A DNA stretch of 63,787 bases from Mycobacteriaceae bacterium (lineage in GTDB: Bacteria; Actinomycetota; Actinomycetes; Mycobacteriales; Mycobacteriaceae), in contig JAFARC010000071.1 of NCBI GenBank assembly GCA_019245755.1, positions 1 to 63,787 on the forward strand, given 5' to 3'. Made by a program: the position numbers and the translations under genes. How positions within the stretch are numbered: the stretch's first letter is position 1; each line of letters begins with the position of its first letter. Shown in pieces: positions 58,964 through 63,787 of this stretch. The notes under the pieces were generated by a model. It saw nothing but the letters and a program-made list of their open reading frames with translations, was not told the origin of the DNA and made no database searches.

Positions 58964-60189
58964 GCGCTGCGAGCCGCGCGGAATCCGACAGCGTGGTCGA
59001 CTTCGACCCATTCTCCGAAGAGTTTTTCAACGGTGCATTTGACACCTACCGACGGATGCGCGACCAGGCGCCGGTCTACTACAGCCGGAAGTGGGACTTT
59101 TATGCGCTGAGCCGTTACGACGATGTCGCGCCGGCCACCAAGGATCACGAGACCTACTCTTCGGCCAAGGGCGCCACCCTCGACATGGTGAAAGCGCCCG
59201 AGCAGTCCATTCCGGTGCCCAAAGTGATCATCTCGATGGATCCCCCCGAGCACCAAAAAATGCGCAAACTGGTCAGCAACGTGTTCACGCCGCGAGCCAT
59301 CTCCAACCTCGAAGACATGGTGCGAGAGAAGATCTATGACGTCATAGCGAGGCTGAACCCTTCATCGTTCGACATCGTGGCTGACTTCTCGGCGCTCTTC
59401 CCCGTCGAGGTCATTACGACGATGCTCGGTGTACCTCCCGAGGATCGCCAGCAGATTCGGCTCTGGCTCGACCTGCTGCTCGAGCGCAAGCCCGGACAGA
59501 TTCACGTCACCGAGGAAGGTTTCCAAGCTTCGGCGGCGACCGGAATGTACTACTACGACCTCGTTCAACAGCGGCGCGCAAAACCCGCTGACGATATGAT
59601 CAGTCGTCTGATCGAAACCGAGATCGAACGCGACGGGCAGGTCGAGAAACTCAGCGATGTCGATATCACCGGCTTCGCCACCATGCTCGGCGGTGCCGGC
59701 GCAGAGACGGTCACCAAGTTGATCGGCAATGCGATGGTCGCCTTCGCCGACTTCCCCTCCGAGTGGGAAAAGCTACGGGCTGACCGCGGCAAGATCCCCG
59801 CCGCAGTCGAGGAACTACTCAGGTACGAAGCGCCATCGCAGTACCAGGTGCGGGTCGCAACCCGCGATGTTGTCCTGCACGACACGACGATTCCGGAAGG
59901 CAGCGCCGTTCTCCTCGTCACCGGCTCGGCGACCCGCGACGAGCGGATGTTCCCCGACCCCGACCGGGTCGACATCGACCGGGAACGCAAGATGGGTTTC
60001 AACCTTGCCTTCGGTTACGGCATTCATAGCTGTTTGGGGGCCGCGCTCGCCCGGATGGAAAGTCGTATAGCGCTTGACGCGCTACTAGACCTCATTCCTC
60101 AGTACGACGTCGACAGGGACGGTTTGCGCCGGGTCGAGATGGCGAACGTGTCGGGCTGGTCCAACGTACCCGTGCGTGCCAAACGCTGA
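58960..60189 (+). CDS. Cytochrome P450
   Basis: The 409-residue soluble bacterial P450 has the I-helix oxygen-binding motif GGAGAETVTKL near residue 245, the K-helix ExxR in VEELLRYEAP, and the heme-ligand loop FGYGIHSCLGAALARME with the axial Cys near residue 352. It should hydroxylate a hydrophobic substrate with help from ferredoxin partners not seen here. GTG 58960 overlaps the CoA transferase stop (GTGA). Its last 105 bp overlap a convergent gene on the other strand. Confidence 0.95.
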   Translation: MSAASRAESDSVVDFDPFSEEFFNGAFDTYRRMRDQAPVYYSRKWDFYALSRYDDVAPATKDHETYSSAKGATLDMVKAPEQSIPVPKVIISMDPPEHQKMRKLVSNVFTPRAISNLEDMVREKIYDVIARLNPSSFDIVADFSALFPVEVITTMLGVPPEDRQQIRLWLDLLLERKPGQIHVTEEGFQASAATGMYYYDLVQQRRAKPADDMISRLIETEIERDGQVEKLSDVDITGFATMLGGAGAETVTKLIGNAMVAFADFPSEWEKLRADRGKIPAAVEELLRYEAPSQYQVRVATRDVVLHDTTIPEGSAVLLVTGSATRDERMFPDPDRVDIDRERKMGFNLAFGYGIHSCLGAALARMESRIALDALLDLIPQYDVDRDGLRRVEMANVSGWSNVPVRAKR

Positions 60190-60720
60190 ACTGCCGCGGA
60201 ATACCTCAATTGGGTCCACCGTGGCCGGGGTCAGGCCGGCGGCGATCATCGCTTGCATTTTGAATGCGCGAGCTGCAGCGCTGAGCCGGTGCTCGACGCG
60301 GCGGACACCTGGGCCGAGAGCTGTCGGCCAGTCGCCGCCCCAGATAGCCATCTCAGTGCAACCGCTTCGCGATTCCTCCCTGAACTGTCCCCGTACAGCA
60401 TCATTTTCGTCGTATAACCTGGCCGAGGCCATGATCGCCTCCGGGCTGTGCGACTCGTGGGAGAGGCTGCTGGCATCGTCGAACAGCTCGGTTCTGACAC
60501 CGAGGATTCGAAATGGTCGGTCGTCGGTGAGCTCGGCCAAGTACACCGTGACATCCCAGCCTGTCATCGACCGGTCGTAGAGCAACCCGCCCGCGGCGCA
60601 GACCACGTCGGGTTCGTCAGCTCCCAGGACTGCCAGGCGCCATCTGGTCGCCCGACCTCGGTCGGCGCACAGGACGTGGGCTGGACTGCTGCTGTCCTCA
60701 CGAGTCGCCGGCGGGGTCAT
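60085..60720 (-). CDS. Protein of unknown function
   Basis: The 211-residue protein has no domain I recognise. Visible segments are VLGADEPDVVCAAGGLLYDR, GWDVTVYL and the acidic-then-basic SGCTEMAIWGGDWPTALG. It has alternating beta-like stretches, one early Cys, and no signal peptide or membrane segment. ATG 60720 is plausible. The composition looks coding, and the upstream DNA holds TGAGAAT half-sites. Its final 35 codons overlap the P450 end on the opposite strand, so the C-terminus may be longer than the original. Confidence 0.65.
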   Translation of the reverse strand: MTPPATREDSSSPAHVLCADRGRATRWRLAVLGADEPDVVCAAGGLLYDRSMTGWDVTVYLAELTDDRPFRILGVRTELFDDASSLSHESHSPEAIMASARLYDENDAVRGQFREESRSGCTEMAIWGGDWPTALGPGVRRVEHRLSAAARAFKMQAMIAAGLTPATVDPIEVFRGSSAFGTHGYVGPARHVRHLDPAQTVPVDVVLRNEV

Positions 60721-60761
60721 TTCACCGGGTTGATCGTTTGATGTAGGCCGAGTCCAATTCG

Positions 60762-60768
60762 ATTCTCA
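60762..60768. promoter_or_regulatory. ATTCTCA half-site upstream of the unknown gene
   Basis: A single ATTCTCA lies 42 bp upstream of the ATG at 60720 and about 100 bp from the fuller site at 60869-60885. Confidence 0.25.
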
Positions 60769-60868
60769 TCGGTCCTTGCCTCCGTTCTCCGCGCCCGACA
60801 GATGCACGTCGCCGACGCCTTGCCTCGCAACAACCCACGCTGCGATCCGACGACCACGATAATGAATG

Positions 60869-60885
60869 ATTCTGTTTTTGAGAAT
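60869..60885. promoter_or_regulatory. Putative TetR operator: ATTCTG-TTTTT-GAGAAT
   Basis: ATTCTG (60869-60874) and GAGAAT (60880-60885) form an inverted repeat around TTTTT, and the 12-mer TTTTTGAGAATA recurs at 54820-54831. It lies in the 205-bp gap between the unknown gene (start 60720) and the 3' end of the TetR gene. Confidence 0.45.
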
Positions 60886-60925
60886 ACACATATCCGCACT
60901 CTCTTGGTAGGCACAGGGAGGTCGC

Positions 60926-61540
60926 CTAACCCGCCGCAGCCCGCCGGAGCCTGGCAGCACGGTCGTCGGTGAAGCCGCGAACCACGAAGGCGCGCACGAA
61001 CTCCCCGACTGCCTGATCGTCGTGTGTGTCGATGTGCGGTGATGGTGTGGTGAACAGAGAGAATAGGATTCGCGCGAACCACTCACCGGCTGCAGTCGCG
61101 TCGAGATCCTTGCGGACTTCGCCGGTGAGCTTGGCAGCGACCAGGTAGGGCGCGACGAAATCTGTGCACTCCTGCAGCAGCACCGCCGCATTCTTTGTCA
61201 TCAGGAGATCGACCTGCTCCTGGTCGAAATACTTTTGCGGTTCAACAATTCGGCGCGCTTGAACGACGAACACTGCGGCGCCCACCAGCTGGTCTTCCAG
61301 GGTGTCGGCCCGGTTCACCACCTTGGCCATGTTGCGATAGAAGCGCTGCGACGCCGCCTCCGCGCAGGCCTCGATAACCGCGCCCTTGTCAGGGAAATAC
61401 TCGTAGAACGTGCTGCGCGAGATGTCGGCGGTGCGGGCAATGTCCACAATGGTCGTTTTGCGCAGCCCGCCGGTCCGAAAACAGGCGAATGCGGCTGCGA
61501 TGATGGCATCGCGGGTCTGGGCCTCCGCTTGCTGGGTCAT
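60926..61540 (-). CDS. TetR-family transcriptional regulator
   Basis: The 204-residue protein has an N-terminal helix-turn-helix domain, RDAIIAAAFACFRTGGLRKTTI and DIARTADISRSTFYEYFPDKGAV (to about residue 55). A helical ligand-binding domain follows. Such repressors often respond to acyl-CoA or lipid ligands, and its place between the P450-side and aldolase-side genes suggests it controls this cluster. ATG 61540 is the start. Its own upstream gap (61541-61585) is short, so it may be co-transcribed with the aldolase genes. Confidence 0.92.
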   Translation of the reverse strand: MTQQAEAQTRDAIIAAAFACFRTGGLRKTTIVDIARTADISRSTFYEYFPDKGAVIEACAEAASQRFYRNMAKVVNRADTLEDQLVGAAVFVVQARRIVEPQKYFDQEQVDLLMTKNAAVLLQECTDFVAPYLVAAKLTGEVRKDLDATAAGEWFARILFSLFTTPSPHIDTHDDQAVGEFVRAFVVRGFTDDRAARLRRAAAG

Positions 61541-61585
61541 CGCCGAACCACTGCCTTGCTTCTGTCGCAGGTCGCGACGGCACGC

Positions 61586-62755
61586 CTAGGAAGCCGCGGC
61601 AAGGATGAGGCCACTGGTCGGCACCCCGGTGCCAGATGTGACAAGCACATGCTCGACATTGTCCACCTGATTGTGCGACGTCCCGCGCACTTGTCGTACG
61701 CCTTCGGTGATGCCGTTCATGCCGTGGATATAGGCCTCGCCGAGCAGACCACCGTTGGTGTTGATCGGCAGCGACCCACCCAACGACATGTTTTCGATCG
61801 ACACGAAGTCCTTCGCCTCGCCGCGGCCGCAGAATCCGAGCTCTTCGAGCTGGGTGAAGACGAACGGCGTGAAATGGTCGTAGAGGAACGCCGTCTGGAT
61901 GTCGGCGGGTCCCAGGCCCGAGTCGCGCCACAGCTTGCCACCGACGACACCCATCTCCGGCAGCCCGGTGATCTCGTCGCGGTAGTAGCTCGTCATCATC
62001 TCCCCGTTGTAGGCCGCGCCCTGGGCGGCCGCGGTGATGATGGCCGGCGGCTGGCGCAGGTCGCGGGCGCGCTCGGCGCTGGTCACCACCAGGGCGACCC
62101 CGCCGTCAGTCTCCTGGCAGCAATCCAGCAGTCGCAACACGGGTTCGATGATCCAGCGGGAGTTCTGGTGGTCCGCGAGCGTGATCGGGCGCTGGTAGAA
62201 CCAGGCGTCTGGATTGGTGGCCGCGTGCGCTCGGTCGACGACGGCGATGCGGCCGAAGTCCTCGTTGGTCACCCCGTAGGTCGACATGTAGCGCTGGGCG
62301 TGCAGCGCGACCCAGGCCGCGGGGGTGAGCAAGCCAAACGGCGCATAATGCGCCATGAACAGCGGGGTTTCGGCGCTGGTGCGGCCGCTGCCGCCGAAGC
62401 GGAAGCCGGAGCGTTCGTTGAACGCGCGCCAGCAGACGACCACGTCGGCGACGCCCGTCGCGACGGCCATCGCCGCGTGCACCACGGTGCCGGCCGCCGC
62501 CCCGCCGCCGTGATGCACGCGGGAGAAGAAGCTCAGGTCGCCGATGCCCACGTTGCGCGCGATGTCGATCTCGTCGCTGGAGTCCATCGTGAAGGTGACC
62601 ATGCCATCGACGTCATCCGGTTCCAGGCCGGCATCGTCGAGCGCGGAACTGACCGCCTCACAAGCCAATTGCAGCTCGCTGCGTCCGGACTCCTTGGAGA
62701 ACTCGGTCTGGCCGATTCCGGCGATGGCACAGCTGCCGGGCAGCGAGCGGCTCAT
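61586..62755 (-). CDS. Ltp2-like acyl-CoA retro-aldolase (thiolase fold)
   Basis: The 389-residue protein closely resembles Ltp2 of cholesterol side-chain degradation: GIGQTEFSKESGRSELQL, SRVHHGGGAAAGTVVHAAM, NSRWIIEPVLRLLDCCQETDGG, LYDHFTPF and the ending GTGVPTSGLIL. The thiolase nucleophile Cys position reads HHGGGAA, so it should not act as a thiolase. Ltp2 with the DUF35 part of ChsH2 cleaves a tertiary hydroxy-acyl-CoA, releasing propionyl-CoA. ATG 62755 overlaps the MaoC stop (ATGA). Confidence 0.92.
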   Translation of the reverse strand: MSRSLPGSCAIAGIGQTEFSKESGRSELQLACEAVSSALDDAGLEPDDVDGMVTFTMDSSDEIDIARNVGIGDLSFFSRVHHGGGAAAGTVVHAAMAVATGVADVVVCWRAFNERSGFRFGGSGRTSAETPLFMAHYAPFGLLTPAAWVALHAQRYMSTYGVTNEDFGRIAVVDRAHAATNPDAWFYQRPITLADHQNSRWIIEPVLRLLDCCQETDGGVALVVTSAERARDLRQPPAIITAAAQGAAYNGEMMTSYYRDEITGLPEMGVVGGKLWRDSGLGPADIQTAFLYDHFTPFVFTQLEELGFCGRGEAKDFVSIENMSLGGSLPINTNGGLLGEAYIHGMNGITEGVRQVRGTSHNQVDNVEHVLVTSGTGVPTSGLILAAAS

Positions 62756-63210
62756 GTGCCCGCCCCGTCGAGCAGGCTGAGGATCGCGGTGCCGGAGACG
62801 TGGTCACCAAGGCTGTTGGTGCCCTTGAACGTTACTTCGATGAAGTTCTCACCATCGTGCCCGGCCGTCTTGCCGGTCACGCTGCCGGTGAAGCGCAGCG
62901 GGTCGTCGGGGAAGCAGGGCACGCCCAGGCGAATCGACAGGTTCTTCACCATCGCCTCGGGGCCGGCCCAGTCGGTGAGGAAGCGCACGCAATATCCGTT
63001 GGTCGTCAGGATGTTCATGAACAGGTTCGGCGAACCCTGCTTGTTGGCGAAGTCGCGGTCGTGGTGCACCGGCATGAAATCCCGCGACGCGATCGCGCCG
63101 GCGACGATCATCGTTGTTGTGACGGGGATTTCGAGCGGGGTGACCTCGTGACCGAGTTCGATGTCGGCCCACTGCAAGGTCCTCTTGGGCGCGGCTTTAG
63201 CGGTCGTCAC
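62752..63210 (-). CDS. MaoC-type hydratase, ChsH1-like
   Basis: The 152-residue hot-dog-fold protein has the dehydratase segment IVAGAIASRDFMPVHHDRDFANKQGSPNLFMN. ChsH1 pairs with the MaoC domain of ChsH2 to hydrate enoyl-CoA with a quaternary alpha carbon. The Asp and His in the DFMPVHHD stretch are the catalytic candidates. GTG 63210 overlaps the DUF35 stop (GTGA). The four genes MaoC, DUF35, this one and the Ltp2-like gene all overlap by a few bases and should be translated together. Confidence 0.9.
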   Translation of the reverse strand: MTTAKAAPKRTLQWADIELGHEVTPLEIPVTTTMIVAGAIASRDFMPVHHDRDFANKQGSPNLFMNILTTNGYCVRFLTDWAGPEAMVKNLSIRLGVPCFPDDPLRFTGSVTGKTAGHDGENFIEVTFKGTNSLGDHVSGTAILSLLDGAGT

Positions 63211-63614
63211 TGCTTTGGTTCTATCGGCCGGAACTGATGCAGCACAAGGTCGTCATCGAAGGTCCGGTAGAAGACCTCGACCGGCATCCCGACCGTGACG
63301 TCAGGTGGGGCGATGTCACACAGGTTGGATACCAGTCGCACCCCTTCGTCGAGCTGCACCAGCACGACGATGTAGGGATAGTCGAAGAAGGGGAACCGGG
63401 GTTTGAGCGGCATGACATAGCTGTAGACGGTGCCGCGGCCGGGCGACTCGATCGTGTTCCATTCCAGGGAGCGGCATTTCGGGCACATGGGCCGGGGCGG
63501 ATGGCGCAGTGCGCCGCAGCCGGTGCAGCGCTGGATCAGCAGCTTGTGCTCGCGCAGGCCGTTCCAGAAGAATTCGGTGTCCCGGCTGACCGCGGGTGCC
63601 AAGCGGGGCGCCAT
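63207..63614 (-). CDS. DUF35 OB-fold/zinc-ribbon protein
   Basis: The 135-residue protein has a zinc ribbon (LLIQRCTGCGALRHPPRPMCPKC) and an OB-fold domain with GRGTVYSYV and IVVLVQLDEGVRLVSNL. It corresponds to the C-terminal half of ChsH2, which partners Ltp2-type aldolases, but here it is a free-standing gene. ATG 63614 overlaps the stop of the upstream MaoC gene in TGATG, which suggests that the two halves were separated or never fused. Confidence 0.9.
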   Translation of the reverse strand: MAPRLAPAVSRDTEFFWNGLREHKLLIQRCTGCGALRHPPRPMCPKCRSLEWNTIESPGRGTVYSYVMPLKPRFPFFDYPYIVVLVQLDEGVRLVSNLCDIAPPDVTVGMPVEVFYRTFDDDLVLHQFRPIEPKQ

Positions 63615-63787
63615 CAGCGTTCCGGCCTGAATCGCAGCACGCGGAATCGCTGTCGCCCCAGCACCTCACCGTTCTGGTCGGTGTACGTCGTCAACCAGGT
63701 CAGGAAATAGCCGGTCCCCAGCGCCGTCTTCTTCTCCTCGGAGACGTCCTCGTAGACCGCGGTCGCGGTGATGACGTCGCCCAGTCG
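63614..63787 (-). CDS. MaoC-like dehydratase domain protein (3' part only)
   Basis: The last 57 codons are in the window; the gene continues past the right edge. The reading RLGDVITATAVYEDVSEEKK, GTGYFLTWLTTYTDQNGEVL and the ending RQRFRVLRFRPER match the end of a MaoC/FAS1-type hot-dog dehydratase domain, probably the N-terminal half of a split ChsH2. The stop TGA shares its A with the ATG of the DUF35 gene. Confidence 0.85.
   Translation of the reverse strand, partial: RLGDVITATAVYEDVSEEKKTALGTGYFLTWLTTYTDQNGEVLGRQRFRVLRFRPER

Noticed and set aside
61235..63151. 638-codon plus-strand frame over the TetR and aldolase genes
   Set aside because: It is antisense to four well-supported, overlapping genes and has no domain.

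Overview
The window is high-GC actinobacterial DNA and almost certainly comes from a mycobacterium (Mycobacterium sensu lato). The gene content is diagnostic: dnaA with a TTG start, parA/parB next to rsmG, the cwlM-trxA-trxB-murJ block, pcnA, ino1 with a PadR regulator, ponA1, a dnaB carrying inteins, and many homologues of the M. tuberculosis Rv0036c-Rv0058 and Rv3907c-Rv3924c series. Glucosylglycerate hydrolase, gnd between dnaN and recF, and pcnA joined directly to the Rv0036c-like gene recall rapid growers such as M. smegmatis rather than M. tuberculosis. That comparison rests on memory, not on a database search.

Region 1 (1-10.3 kb) is the replication origin neighbourhood. recF (partial), gnd, dnaN and dnaA run leftward. 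The dnaN-dnaA gap holds oriC. rpmH, rnpA, yidD, yidC, jag, rsmG, parA and parB run rightward as a tightly packed series with overlapping starts and stops. Two parS sites lie inside rsmG and parA.

Region 2 (10.3-22.8 kb) is a leftward cell-envelope and redox block: mutT4, a DUF6049 protein, murJ with a pseudokinase tail, a shortened anti-sigma factor RsmA, trxB, trxA and cwlM. pcnA diverges from mutT4. The sigM gene expected between murJ and rsmA is absent.

Region 3 (22.8-45.1 kb) is conserved mycobacterial housekeeping: an MFS transporter, YqgE, a proline-rich antigen, leuS, an SDR, glucosylglycerate hydrolase with a MarR regulator, an amino-acid ABC transporter with a fused binding protein and permease, an F420-type oxidoreductase, an alpha/beta hydrolase, ino1, PadR, ponA1, a GT87 mannosyltransferase-like protein, and the rpsF-ssb-rpsR-rplI operon. 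Many genes here appear to be leaderless, with a TANNNT element 6-8 nt before the start codon.

Region 4 (45.1-48.5 kb) is dnaB, interrupted by two inteins: a class 3 mini-intein in the P-loop and a larger class 1 intein whose homing-endonuclease motif looks damaged.

Region 5 (48.6-63.8 kb, running off the right edge) is an accessory catabolic cluster. It holds a wax-ester synthase/DGAT, a DUF35-thiolase fusion, a mycofactocin-type SDR, a DapB-like dehydrogenase, a second SDR, a VOC protein, an acyl-CoA ligase, a SnoaL-like protein, a class III CoA transferase, a cytochrome P450, an unknown protein, a TetR regulator, and an Ltp2/ChsH1/ChsH2-like hydratase-aldolase set. TGAGAAT/ATTCTC half-sites recur in several of its promoters. 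The set suggests oxidation of an alcohol or isoprenoid/steroid-like substrate, CoA activation, hydration and retro-aldol chain shortening; the substrate cannot be read from the sequence.
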